Assembly: GCF_002930105.1 (NCBI RefSeq)
Contig: NZ_PJRN01000018.1
Location: forward strand, 1-64,000
DNA: 64,000 nt
Source: Billgrantia saliphila
Lineage (GTDB): Bacteria; Pseudomonadota; Gammaproteobacteria; Pseudomonadales; Halomonadaceae
Reading direction: 5' to 3'
In this document: one piece after another, positions 53,327-62,248 of the stretch
Numbering within the stretch: position 1 is the stretch's first letter
How the letters are laid out: every line of letters begins with the position of its first letter
The notes under the pieces: model-generated
What the model was told of the DNA's origin: nothing
Seen by the model: the letters and a program-made list of their open reading frames with translations, nothing else
Database searches by the model: none
Program-made: the position numbers and the translations under genes

Positions 53327-54126
53327 GGCAGGAGTGGCAGCGCTTCCCGCCGCTGGCGCGGCAGGCGCCACCACATCACCATCAGCGCGATGGCCAGTAG
53401 CGCTTCGGCCAGGTCGCCGCCGTAGTACATCAGCATGGCGGCGGCCTGAATCTCCTCCACATCGTGTCCGGTTCCCCGCGGCCAGAGATAGCCGTACATC
53501 AGCTTGCCCAGAATGGCGTGAGCGGCCATCGACACGAACAGCACGCCCAGGCGCAGACGCAGGCCGTGCCCATGCGGGGCGCTGTCGGGGCCGGCCAGAA
53601 TGGCCCAGCAGAACAGGTAGCCGGCGAGCAGGAAATGCAGGTGCATCCAGGCGTGAAGAGTCGACCCCTGCTGAGTGGCGGCGAAGAGCGGCGTGAGATA
53701 GAGCAGGTACATGCCGCCCACGTTGAGCAGCAGCGCCGTGATCGGGTGGGAGACCGCGCGCAGCGGGGGGCTTTGCAGCACGGCGACCAGGTGCCGTGCC
53801 GCCCCGGTCGGCAGCGTCTTGAGCGCCAGGGTGACGGGTGCGGCCAGTACCCAGGCCAGGGGTGCCAGCATGCCGATGGCAAGGTGCTGGGCCATGTGAC
53901 CGCGCAGGTCGTGATGAGCCCAGGTCAGGGTCGGTGGGGCGAGGGCTGCGGCAAGCAGCAGGCTGCCGCCGACGAAGAAGGCGCAGCGCCAGCCACTCCA
54001 GCCGCTGCCGACGTGCCGCTGGTGTCGGGCGGAGACGAGATACGCCAGCGTGAGCGCCGCGATCGCGACAAGCGGTAGCAGGGCGAGCGACGAGGCGTCG
54101 ACACCGAGGCCGTGCGACCCTGGCAT
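53323..54126 (-). CDS. CtaG/Caa3-type cytochrome c oxidase assembly membrane protein
   Basis: A 267-residue membrane protein with about seven helices. Characteristic features of the CtaG_caa3 family are HHDLRGHMAQHLAIGMLAPL and AWMHLHFLLAGYLFCWAILA, with conserved His residues that may bind copper. Its start is 3 bases after the DUF2243 stop, so the two form one unit. Copper delivery to an oxidase is the family's presumed role; no oxidase subunits are in the window. Confidence 0.87.
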   Translation of the reverse strand: MPGSHGLGVDASSLALLPLVAIAALTLAYLVSARHQRHVGSGWSGWRCAFFVGGSLLLAAALAPPTLTWAHHDLRGHMAQHLAIGMLAPLAWVLAAPVTLALKTLPTGAARHLVAVLQSPPLRAVSHPITALLLNVGGMYLLYLTPLFAATQQGSTLHAWMHLHFLLAGYLFCWAILAGPDSAPHGHGLRLRLGVLFVSMAAHAILGKLMYGYLWPRGTGHDVEEIQAAAMLMYYGGDLAEALLAIALMVMWWRLPRQRREALPLLP

Positions 54127-54129
54127 GGC

Positions 54130-54615
54130 CTAGTGTCGTCTCAACTGCCGCGTACGGCGAAGGAGCCAGGCGCCCAGCAGCAGCAGTGCGATGGCCGACA
54201 GGTTCCAGGCCAGGTCGTAGGCCAGCAGGTCCACGTCGTAGCGGATCTGATGAATGCGCAACAGCTTGTGGCTGACGATCCCGTCGAAGAGCTGGAAACC
54301 GCCCATGCCGAAGAGGACGCCGGTCCAGGCCAGCCGCATTGCCAACCGACGCTGGCGCGCCAGATCCAGCAGCAGGAAAGTGCCGATGACCAAGGCCAGC
54401 AGCTCGCCGGCGTGCAGCAGACCATCCGAGACGATGCCGATCGTCGGCGTGGCGCGATCGAAGAAGTGATGCCACTGCAGCAACTGATGGAAGACGATCT
54501 CGTCGATGGCCGCCATCACGCCGATGCCTAGTAGCGCGGCATAGCCGAGTGAGCGCCTGGCATCGCGGTCGGTCGGGATTTCGCTGGGTGCCTCGTTAGG
54601 CGAAGAGCGCTTCAT
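54130..54615 (-). CDS. DUF2243 membrane protein
   Basis: A 161-residue protein with four hydrophobic helices and the family elements GVMAAIDEIVFHQLLQWHHF and GGFQLFDGIVSHKLLRIHQI, which contain conserved Asp and His residues. Start 54615 was chosen over 54624, with a GGAG at about 11 bases; the frame extends to 54789 without support. It is cotranscribed with the CtaG-like gene, a common pairing that suggests a metal or respiratory role. Function is undefined. Confidence 0.82.
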   Translation of the reverse strand: MKRSSPNEAPSEIPTDRDARRSLGYAALLGIGVMAAIDEIVFHQLLQWHHFFDRATPTIGIVSDGLLHAGELLALVIGTFLLLDLARQRRLAMRLAWTGVLFGMGGFQLFDGIVSHKLLRIHQIRYDVDLLAYDLAWNLSAIALLLLGAWLLRRTRQLRRH

Positions 54616-54815
54616 TGCATCCATGCTCCGAAAAGGCCTGGCTCTCAGGTTAGGCCAGCCACCGCTCGCTTCAAGCGCGCAACGATGCGTGCGGTTATCC
54701 CGACGGCGCTTGGTGTCGTGCTCCGCGCTGGGTAAGCTGTCCGGGTCGGGCAGCCGCTTCGCTGCGCCGTGCGCTTGGCTACATTCCAATCTGCCCCTGC
54801 AAAAGGAAAGGCTCC

Positions 54816-55382
54816 ATGCTCGTCATGATCCTGGGACTGCTGATCTTTCTCGGCGCCCATTCCGTCCGTATCTTCGCCGATGACTGGCGGACCGCACAGA
54901 TTCAACGTCTGGGAGAGGGTCGCTGGAAGGTGCTCTTTACTATCGTCTCCATCATCGGCCTGGCGCTGGCCATTTGGGGGTACGGGCGTATGCGCCTCGA
55001 TCCTATCTGGATATGGGCACCGCCGGTCGGCCTGCGTCATCTCGTGGCGCTGCTGATGATCCCCGCCTTCATTCTTCTGGTGGCCGCCTACGTGCCGCAT
55101 AATCACATCAAGGCCAAGCTGGGGCATCCCATGGTGTTGTCCGTCAAGGTCTGGGCCTTTGCCCACCTGCTGGCCAATGGCCGGCTCGGCGATATCGTCT
55201 TCTTCGGTGCCTTCCTGCTCTGGGCCGTGCTCGATTTCCGCTCTTCCCGGCGCCGCGAGCCCGCACCGGCCGTGACGCCGCGCGCCTCCGGCACGCTGGT
55301 CGCGCTGGTTATTGGCCTGCTTGCCTACTATTTGTTCGCCTTCCACCTTCACGTCTGGGTGACCGGCGTTCCCGTGATGTAA
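54816..55382 (+). CDS. NnrU family membrane protein
   Basis: A 188-residue protein with five or six helices. The family features LGLLIFLGAHSVRIFADDWR at the N-terminus, HLVALLMIPAFILLVAAYVP, and HPMVLSVKVWAFAHLLANGR are present. NnrU was described beside nitric-oxide and nitrite reductase genes and relatives include zeta-carotene isomerases, which bind heme through conserved His. No denitrification genes are in the window. It stands alone, transcribed away from DUF2243. Confidence 0.9.
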   Translation: MLVMILGLLIFLGAHSVRIFADDWRTAQIQRLGEGRWKVLFTIVSIIGLALAIWGYGRMRLDPIWIWAPPVGLRHLVALLMIPAFILLVAAYVPHNHIKAKLGHPMVLSVKVWAFAHLLANGRLGDIVFFGAFLLWAVLDFRSSRRREPAPAVTPRASGTLVALVIGLLAYYLFAFHLHVWVTGVPVM

Positions 55383-55507
55383 TCCTGCGCCTGCTTGGCA
55401 GCATGGCGTGCGGCGGAGTTGATGCAGATCAAGGCGACTCCGCCCAAGTTGGTCGAATCTGATCGAAAGTCCGCCGGTCGGCGGCATCGAGACAAGAGGA
55501 ACCAACC

Positions 55508-56587
55508 ATGCCTGCCATGATGAAAGCGGCGATTTTTGCCGAGCCGGGACGCATCGAGATCGAGGATAAGCCGATCCCCGACATCGGCCCGAACGACGCC
55601 CTGATTCGGATCACCACCACGACCATCTGTGGTACCGACGTTCATATTCTCAAGGGCGAATATCCGGTCGAGAAGGGGCTCACCATTGGCCACGAGCCGG
55701 TCGGTGTGATTGAGAAACTCGGCGCCAATGTGAAGGGCTATCGCGAGGGGCAGCGAGTGATCGCCGGCGCCATCTGCCCCAGTTTTACCTCCTACGCTTG
55801 CCAGGATGGCTGCAGCGCCCAGGATGGCGGCCATCATGCACATGGCTACAAGCCCATGGGCGGTTGGCGCTTCGGTAACACCATCGACGGCGCCCAGGCG
55901 GAATATCTGCTGGTGCCCGACGCCCAGGCCAACCTCGCTCCGGTGCCGGATGGCCTTAGCGACGAGCAGGTGCTGATGTGCCCCGACATCATGTCGACCG
56001 GCCTTGCCGGTGCCGAGTCGGCGGGCATCAAGATTGGCGACAGCGTGGCGATCTTCGCCCAGGGGCCGATCGGACTGTGCGCTACCGCCGGGGCCCGCCT
56101 GCGCGGAGCCGGTTTGATCATCGCCGTGGACGGTGTCGATGAGCGGCTCGCGATGGCCAGGAGCCTGGGGGCCGATATCACCCTCGATTTCCGCAAGGTC
56201 GATGTCGTCTCGGAGATATTGCGTCTGACCGGTGGGCGCGGCGTCGACGCCTCCATCGAGGCGCTGGGGCTGCAGTCCACTTTCGAGGCCGCGTTGCGCG
56301 TCATCAAGCCTGGCGGCACCCTCTCGAGCCTGGGGGTCTACTCCGAGGATCTGGTCCTTCCGCTCGGCGCCTTCCATGCCGGCCTGGGCGACCATCGCAT
56401 CGTCACCTCGCTCTGTCCTGGCGGCAAGGAGCGCATGCGCCGGCTGATGCAGGTGATCGAGACTGGCCGGCTCGACCTCAGTGGCCTGGTCACCCATCGC
56501 TACCGGCTGGAGGATATCGTCGATGCGTACGACCTCTTCTCGCATCAACGCGACGGGGTACTCAAGGTGGCGATCCAGGCGGGCTGA
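55508..56587 (+). CDS. Zinc-dependent alcohol dehydrogenase family protein
   Basis: A 359-residue medium-chain dehydrogenase. The catalytic zinc region has CGTDVHILKGEYP and GHEPVGVIEKLG. The region that normally holds the four structural-zinc cysteines is altered, with CPSFTSYACQDGC and a His pair, as in bacterial secondary-alcohol dehydrogenases. The cofactor domain contains GPIGLCATAGARLRGAG, and the acidic residue after its second strand (IIAVDG) suggests NAD. No operon partners suggest a substrate. Confidence 0.88.
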   Translation: MPAMMKAAIFAEPGRIEIEDKPIPDIGPNDALIRITTTTICGTDVHILKGEYPVEKGLTIGHEPVGVIEKLGANVKGYREGQRVIAGAICPSFTSYACQDGCSAQDGGHHAHGYKPMGGWRFGNTIDGAQAEYLLVPDAQANLAPVPDGLSDEQVLMCPDIMSTGLAGAESAGIKIGDSVAIFAQGPIGLCATAGARLRGAGLIIAVDGVDERLAMARSLGADITLDFRKVDVVSEILRLTGGRGVDASIEALGLQSTFEAALRVIKPGGTLSSLGVYSEDLVLPLGAFHAGLGDHRIVTSLCPGGKERMRRLMQVIETGRLDLSGLVTHRYRLEDIVDAYDLFSHQRDGVLKVAIQAG

Positions 56588-56645
56588 GCCTCTGGATCGC
56601 TGCAAGAATCGTGGATAGGGGCGGATGGTCGGCCGCCCCGCGGCG

Positions 56646-57806
56646 TCATGGCTCGAGTTCGGCTACGCAGTATCCGTCCTTGCCGGCCATCTTCACTCGG
56701 TACATGGCCATATCGGCGCGCTGAATCATGTCGGCGACGTTCATGCCGGGGTAGGGAAACAGGCACACGCCGATGCTGGCTCGCAGGGCGAGGGGCTCGG
56801 GAACGTCGGACAGCGGCGACCTGAGGCTGGCCAGCAGCTTGTCCGCCAGTCGGTGAACGTCCCGCTCGGAGGCGAGGTCGCGAGCGAGCACGAAGAATTC
56901 ATCCCCGCCGATCCGTGCCACCGTGTCCGTCTTGCGCACGCTGTTCGTCAGGCGTTCGGCCACTCGCACGAGCAGTTGGTCTCCCATGCGATGACCCAGA
57001 CGATCGTTGATGCGCTTGAACCCGTCCAGGTCGATGAACAGGCCGCCCTGCAGCAGCCGATGCCGCTGGCTGGCCGCCAATGCCTGCCGGATACGGTCGT
57101 GCAGCAGTTCCCGATTGGGCAGGCCTGTCAACGAATCGTGCAACGAACGTTCCCGATGATAGTGCCGCTCCTTCTCTAGCTGGCGTTCGCGCAGATAGAG
57201 CTGTCGCGCCTGGCGCTCCACGAGATAGCCCGTGGTGCCGGCGATCAGATTGGCCGAGACGATGAAGACGTTATGGCTAAAGAGAATATGGCCGGGGTAC
57301 TCCAGCAGTAGCCCGAAGGCCAGGTTGTAGCTCACCAGGAGCAGCGCATCGATGCCCAGGGCATAAGCAAAGCGGACCCCGATGAAGTTGTAGGTGTAGA
57401 AGGTCACCATGACCATGGCGGGGTAATAGTAGGACGCGTTTGCGAGAGGCACCTGCGACTGGATGGCGATCATTCCGAAGCCGGCTGCGAGGCAAACGGC
57501 GGACAACCACCACTGCGCCATGCGCTGGAAGGCCTCGGTGAAGCTGACGGCGAGTATCAGGATCGGGACCAGCAGGGCGGTGAGACGCGACTGCCACACA
57601 CCCGAGCTGGCCTCGGGCGGAACGAACCAGATGTCCAGCAGGCCGCACAACAGATAGACCAGCATGCCGACCAGGATCGCCGTACGCCCATGTATGAGAG
57701 TGCGGGGAAAGGTGTCGTGCCGGTAGGCGAGTTCCAGCTGCGAGTCGCAGAAGCGAAGACCGAAACGCCTCAGCACGCTCGGGTTACCCTGCGCAATAGC
57801 CGTCAT
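56646..57806 (-). CDS. Membrane-bound diguanylate cyclase (GGDEF)
   Basis: A 386-residue protein with about six membrane helices in the first 190 residues, a short basic helix, and a GGDEF domain from about 215. DSLTGLPNRELLHDRIRQAL starts the domain and the catalytic RIGGDEFFVL is intact. No receiver or PAS domain is seen; the membrane part probably senses a small ligand or the membrane state. It makes cyclic di-GMP. Confidence 0.9.
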   Translation of the reverse strand: MTAIAQGNPSVLRRFGLRFCDSQLELAYRHDTFPRTLIHGRTAILVGMLVYLLCGLLDIWFVPPEASSGVWQSRLTALLVPILILAVSFTEAFQRMAQWWLSAVCLAAGFGMIAIQSQVPLANASYYYPAMVMVTFYTYNFIGVRFAYALGIDALLLVSYNLAFGLLLEYPGHILFSHNVFIVSANLIAGTTGYLVERQARQLYLRERQLEKERHYHRERSLHDSLTGLPNRELLHDRIRQALAASQRHRLLQGGLFIDLDGFKRINDRLGHRMGDQLLVRVAERLTNSVRKTDTVARIGGDEFFVLARDLASERDVHRLADKLLASLRSPLSDVPEPLALRASIGVCLFPYPGMNVADMIQRADMAMYRVKMAGKDGYCVAELEP

Positions 57807-58216
57807 GGGGGCTCGTCAGACCTCATACGCGTCAGGACGACGAGGAGCGAGGGCACTCGATGCCCATTGCCTTGCCTGGTTCTGCCTGCGCTTTTTTTCT
57901 GGGTTCGATTTTTGCAGGCAGGCTACCAGCAAGCGGATCGTGCAGCTAGCCATGCGCGACATGCATTCCCAACGGGAGCATGCCGCCGCTTGATGGCGAC
58001 GCCCCGGGCAAGCCCCGTGTGAGCGGGGCGGACAGCGACCGAGCAGCGTTGAAACCGGGGGCGGCCCTTTCTCAACGGGATGCTACTCTTTGTTACACGG
58101 CGCTGAACGGTCATTCAATGGTCATCCCGCCGTCATGTAGTCGCGCGATAAGGGTCGGGGGCTTGCACCAGCCTGACCCCTGTCCCCTTGTGTATGACCA
58201 TCATGGAGAACTCGTC
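57807..58216. other. Intergenic region before the polyamine importer
   Basis: 410 bases with no supported gene. G/C-rich inverted segments near 58005-58030 (GCCCCG with CGGGGC) may form a stem, but no T-run follows. Promoters for the ABC operon and the divergent diguanylate cyclase presumably lie here. Confidence 0.4.
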
Positions 58217-59332
58217 ATGTCGTTTACACGTCGCCGCTTCCTGCAGGGCACCCTGGCCGCCGGAGCGGTCGCCACCGTGCCGTCGTTCTATATCAACAAG
58301 GTACTGGCCCAAGAGCAGACCCTGCGTATCTACGCCTGGGCGGGCTACTTTACCGACGAAATGCTGGCCGACTTCACCGAAAAGACGGGGATACGGGCGA
58401 CTTTCACGCCGTACGGTACCAATGACGAGCTGATGAATTCCCTGCGCGCCACCGACGGCTCCGGCTTCGACGTGATCATGCCCACCGTGGACCGCGTGCC
58501 GGGCTATCTCGATTACGATCTGGTGCAACCGCTGGACGTGTCCCGCATCAACTGGGCCGGCGCGCTGGACAGCGCCATCGAGGGCTCCGAGGTGGGCGGC
58601 GTGGTCAACGGCAAGCGCTACTTCGCCCCCAGCGACTGGGGCACCGAGGCGATCTCCTGGCACCGCCGCGACGCTAGCATCGACCGCGCCAACCTCAGCT
58701 ATGCCGACCTGTGGAATCCTGAGCACGGCCAGGGCGTGACGGTGCGCGGCCACTCGGCGCTGGTGGGCATCGGCCTGTGGCTGGAGCGCGAGGGTCGGCT
58801 GCCGCATCCGCTGCTCGACTCCTACAAGAGCGAGGAGGCCATGCGCGCCAACTTCGACGTCATTCTCGAAGAAGCGGTCAAGCACAAGCAGATGCTGGTG
58901 CAGTTCTGGGACACCGAAAACGACGCCCAAGCGGCTTTCCGTACCAACGGTGCGGTCATCGGACAGACCTGGGATTCCACGGCTTTCCGCTTGCAGCAGG
59001 AAGGGGAGGACATCGCCTACGGCGCACCGAAGGAAGGGGCGCTGGCGTGGATGGAGGGCTTCGTGATTCCCAAGAACGCCCAGAACCCCGACGCCGTCTA
59101 CGAGCTGATCAACTGGTACTACACGCCGGAGGCGGGCGCCTTGTTCGTCAAGGCGACCGGCTACAACTCCACGTCCAAGGGCGCCACCGAGCTGCTGCCC
59201 GACGAGACGCGCCAGTTCTTCACCGACTCCTACACCGAGCAGGACCTCGCCAACCTTTGGTGGTGGCCGATCCAGGAACCGTGGTACGTGGCGCTGCGCA
59301 ACGAGTATCAGGATCGCTACCTATCGGCATAA
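58217..59332 (+). CDS. Polyamine-type ABC transporter substrate-binding protein (PotD/PotF-like)
   Basis: A 371-residue exported protein with a twin-arginine-like signal (TRRRFLQGTLAAGAVATV). The mature N-terminus LRIYAWAGYFTDEMLADFTE is the PotD-type opening; GSGFDVIMPTVDRVPGYLDY and a Trp-rich pocket follow, with YAPK-like AYGAPKEGALAWMEGFVIPK. ATG 58217 was chosen over an in-frame start at 57980 for a GGAGAA ribosome site and signal-peptide fit. It starts a four-gene operon. Spermidine, putrescine or a related amine is the likely ligand, not certain from sequence. Confidence 0.88.
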   Translation: MSFTRRRFLQGTLAAGAVATVPSFYINKVLAQEQTLRIYAWAGYFTDEMLADFTEKTGIRATFTPYGTNDELMNSLRATDGSGFDVIMPTVDRVPGYLDYDLVQPLDVSRINWAGALDSAIEGSEVGGVVNGKRYFAPSDWGTEAISWHRRDASIDRANLSYADLWNPEHGQGVTVRGHSALVGIGLWLEREGRLPHPLLDSYKSEEAMRANFDVILEEAVKHKQMLVQFWDTENDAQAAFRTNGAVIGQTWDSTAFRLQQEGEDIAYGAPKEGALAWMEGFVIPKNAQNPDAVYELINWYYTPEAGALFVKATGYNSTSKGATELLPDETRQFFTDSYTEQDLANLWWWPIQEPWYVALRNEYQDRYLSA

Positions 59333-59395
59333 AGAGCCGCTCTTCCAGCTTCGCTCTTTTAGCCGCGTAGCGGCGATCTTTTATACGAGGTGTTG

Positions 59396-60565
59396 ATGGA
59401 CGGTAGCGTCAGACTGGACGAGGTGGTGATGCGCTTCGGCGATTTCACCGCCATCGAGAAGACGTCGCTTGCGATAGGCTCGGGCGAATTCTTCAGCTTT
59501 CTCGGCCCTTCGGGCTGCGGCAAGACCACCCTGCTCAACATCGTCAGCGGCTTTCTGACCCCGAGCGAAGGGCAGGTGGTCATCGGCGGCGAGCCCATGG
59601 CCGGGGTGCCGGTCAACCGCCGGCCCACGGCGATGATCTTCCAGAACCTGGCGCTGTTTCCCCTGATGAGCGTGTTCGAGAATATCGAGTTCGGCCTCGA
59701 GGTGCGCGGTGTCGACAAGCGCAGGCGGCGCGAGGCCTCCGAGCGCCTGCTGGCGCTGGTGGCGCTGGAGGGCAGCGGGCCGAAAAGGGTGACCGAGCTC
59801 TCGGGCGGGCAGAAGCAGCGTGTAGCCATTGCCCGGGCGCTGGCGGTGGAGCCGCGCGTGCTGCTGCTCGACGAGCCGCTCTCGGCGCTGGACCTCAAGC
59901 TGCGGCAGCACATGCGCGCCGAACTCAAGGCGATCCAGCGCAAGACTGGCATCACTTTCATTTATATCACCCATGACCAGGGCGAGGCGCTGACCATGTC
60001 CGACCGGGTGGCGGTGATGTCGGCGGGGCGCATTCAGCAGGTCGCCGACCCCATGACGCTCTACCGCGAGCCTGCCACCGGCTTCGTTGCTGCCTTCGTC
60101 GGCGAGAACAACCGCATCCAGGGACGCGTGATCGATCGCGAAGGCGAGCGGGTGCGCCTCGATGGCGGTGCTCTGGGCGAACTGGCCGGACGCGCGAGCA
60201 GCGAGACACGCCTGGCCAATGGCGAGGCGGCGGTGCTGTTCGTGCGCCCCGAGCACCTGCGTCCGGTCGCGGCAGGTGTGGCGGGCCCCCGCTTCGACAC
60301 CGAGATCGAGGCGGTGCACTTCGAGGGCGCCTGGATCATGCTCGAGACGCGCTTGGTCGCTTCCGGCGAGAAGCTGCGCGTACAGCTCGGCCATGAGGTG
60401 TCGCGCAACCAGGCCGATGCGCTTGCCGTGGGCCAGCGCATGGCATTCGCCTACGACCCGATCGACGCCGTGGTACTGCCCGACGACGGCAGCCCGGTGC
60501 TCGACGACGATACCGGCGAAGTGGTGGAAAGCGGCCGGGCGAAGGCCGGAGGAGCGCATGTTTAG
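59396..60565 (+). CDS. Polyamine-type ABC transporter ATP-binding protein (PotA-like)
   Basis: A 389-residue ATPase with Walker A GPSGCGKTT, Q-loop FQNLALFPLMSVFENI, signature ELSGGQKQRVAIARALA and Walker B LLLDEPLSALD, then a C-terminal TOBE-type regulatory domain from about 265. GAGG lies close to ATG 59396; GTG and TTG codons just upstream could also start it. It overlaps the next permease gene by 8 bases. Confidence 0.92.
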   Translation: MDGSVRLDEVVMRFGDFTAIEKTSLAIGSGEFFSFLGPSGCGKTTLLNIVSGFLTPSEGQVVIGGEPMAGVPVNRRPTAMIFQNLALFPLMSVFENIEFGLEVRGVDKRRRREASERLLALVALEGSGPKRVTELSGGQKQRVAIARALAVEPRVLLLDEPLSALDLKLRQHMRAELKAIQRKTGITFIYITHDQGEALTMSDRVAVMSAGRIQQVADPMTLYREPATGFVAAFVGENNRIQGRVIDREGERVRLDGGALGELAGRASSETRLANGEAAVLFVRPEHLRPVAAGVAGPRFDTEIEAVHFEGAWIMLETRLVASGEKLRVQLGHEVSRNQADALAVGQRMAFAYDPIDAVVLPDDGSPVLDDDTGEVVESGRAKAGGAHV

Positions 60566-61445
60566 GCAGCTCCAGACGCGCTTCGGTGGACCGCTGGCGA
60601 TGGCCATCGTCACCCTGCTGGGGGGCTGGCTGATCGTGATGGTGGCCCTGCCGCAGCTGCAGATGATCGAGTATTCGCTCAAGCCCAACCTGCTGCCGGC
60701 CCAGCTCGGCGGGCCCGAGGATCGGCTCACGCTGGCCAACTACGCCACGCTTCTCGCCAACGACATCCACCGCGCGATCTTCTTCAAGACCCTTTGGTCG
60801 AGCGTGCTGGTCACGCTGCTGACGCTCGCGGTGAGCTATCCGCTGGCCTGGTACCTGGCCAAGGTTGCCACCCCGCGCCAGGCGGCGCTGTGCATTTTGC
60901 TGCTGATCGTGCCGTTCTGGATCAACGAGATCCTGCGTACTTACTCCTGGTTCATCATCCTGGCGTTTCGCGGCCCGCTCAACGAGGTATTGATGATGCT
61001 GGGGCTGATCGAGCGACCGATCCGCTTCCTCAATGGCAACGGTGGGGTCATGGTGGGCATGGTCTACGCCTACATCCTGTTCATGGTATTCCCGGTCTAC
61101 AACGCCATCGAGAGCCTCGACGACAACCAGGTGCGCGCCGCCCGCGATCTCGGCGCCGGCACCGTGCGCACCCATCGACGCATCGTTATTCCCCATGCCA
61201 AGCCGGGCATCGCCACCGGCTGCATCATGACCTTCATGCTGGCGGCGGGCAGCTACGCGGTGCCGGCGCTGCTCGGTTCGCCGGGCAGTCGCTGGTTCAC
61301 CCAGATCATCTACAACTGGTTCTTCGAGGGGGGCAACTGGAACCAGGGCGCGGCCTACGCCTTCCTGCTGCTGATCCTATGCATCGGCTTCATGTCGCTG
61401 GTCATGAAGATCTTCAAGGTGGGCCTGGGGGACATCGGCAAATGA
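60558..61445 (+). CDS. Polyamine-type ABC transporter permease (PotB-like)
   Basis: A 295-residue permease with six helices, a periplasmic loop of about 60 residues near the start, and an EAA-like cytoplasmic loop in AARDLGAGTVRTHRRIVIPH. The characteristic RTYSWFIILAFRGPLNEVLM stretch is PotB-like. GGAGG precedes ATG 60558, which lies inside the end of the ATPase gene. Confidence 0.92.
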   Translation: MFRQLQTRFGGPLAMAIVTLLGGWLIVMVALPQLQMIEYSLKPNLLPAQLGGPEDRLTLANYATLLANDIHRAIFFKTLWSSVLVTLLTLAVSYPLAWYLAKVATPRQAALCILLLIVPFWINEILRTYSWFIILAFRGPLNEVLMMLGLIERPIRFLNGNGGVMVGMVYAYILFMVFPVYNAIESLDDNQVRAARDLGAGTVRTHRRIVIPHAKPGIATGCIMTFMLAAGSYAVPALLGSPGSRWFTQIIYNWFFEGGNWNQGAAYAFLLLILCIGFMSLVMKIFKVGLGDIGK

Positions 61446-62248
61446 GTTCGCAACGCTTCCTCGCCTTCGGCCTGCGCTTCTACGTGGTGGTGTTCTTCGC
61501 CTACCTGTTCCTGCCGCTGATGATCATGGCGGCGGCCACCTTCAACGACAGCCGTTTTCCCACCGTGACTCCCTGGGATGGCACCACCCTGCGCTGGTTC
61601 GGTGAACTCGCCGCCGACGGCGGCATGTGGCAGGCGCTCGGCAATAGCCTGATCGTGGCGGCAGGAGTGCTGGTCGTCGCCGTGCCCATCGGCATCGCCA
61701 CGGCGCTGTTCCTCAATACCGTCTCTAGCCGCGCCAAGCCGTTTCTGTACGCGCTGATCCTTTCGCCGCTGCTTACGCCCGGCGTGATCATCGGCATCTC
61801 GACGCTGATCTTCTGGCGCCAGTGGGGCGTGAGCGGCGGTATCTTTCTCACCGTGCTGGGGCAGGCCACCTTCATCGCCGCCTATGTGATGCTGATGGTC
61901 ACCGCGCGACTGCAGCGCTTCGACCGCACCCTGGAGCGCGCGGCGCTGGACCTCGGCGCCAGCCCCTGGCAAGCGTTTCGCCGCGTCCTGTTGCCCTACC
62001 TCAAGCCGGCGATCCTGTCGGCGGCGGTGATCGCCTTCCTGCAGTCCTTCGAGAACTACAACACCACGCTGTTCGTGGTGGGCTACGACACCACCCTGAC
62101 GGTCTATATCGCCTCCAAGGTGCGCACCGGGCTGACGCCGGCGGTCAACGCGCTGGGGCTGATCCTGATCCTGTTCACCGTGGTGATCGCCGTCGTCTAT
62201 GAAATCAAACGGCGGCGCGAGACGGCGCGCAGCGTCAAGGGCGTCTAG
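61442..62248 (+). CDS. Polyamine-type ABC transporter permease (PotC-like)
   Basis: A 268-residue permease with six helices, the N-terminal FAYLFLPLMIMAAATFNDSR and the EAA-like loop in AALDLGASPWQAFRRVLLPY. It overlaps the previous gene by 4 bases (ATGA) and completes the importer. It ends within 4 bases of the convergent sensor kinase gene. Confidence 0.92.
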   Translation: MSSQRFLAFGLRFYVVVFFAYLFLPLMIMAAATFNDSRFPTVTPWDGTTLRWFGELAADGGMWQALGNSLIVAAGVLVVAVPIGIATALFLNTVSSRAKPFLYALILSPLLTPGVIIGISTLIFWRQWGVSGGIFLTVLGQATFIAAYVMLMVTARLQRFDRTLERAALDLGASPWQAFRRVLLPYLKPAILSAAVIAFLQSFENYNTTLFVVGYDTTLTVYIASKVRTGLTPAVNALGLILILFTVVIAVVYEIKRRRETARSVKGV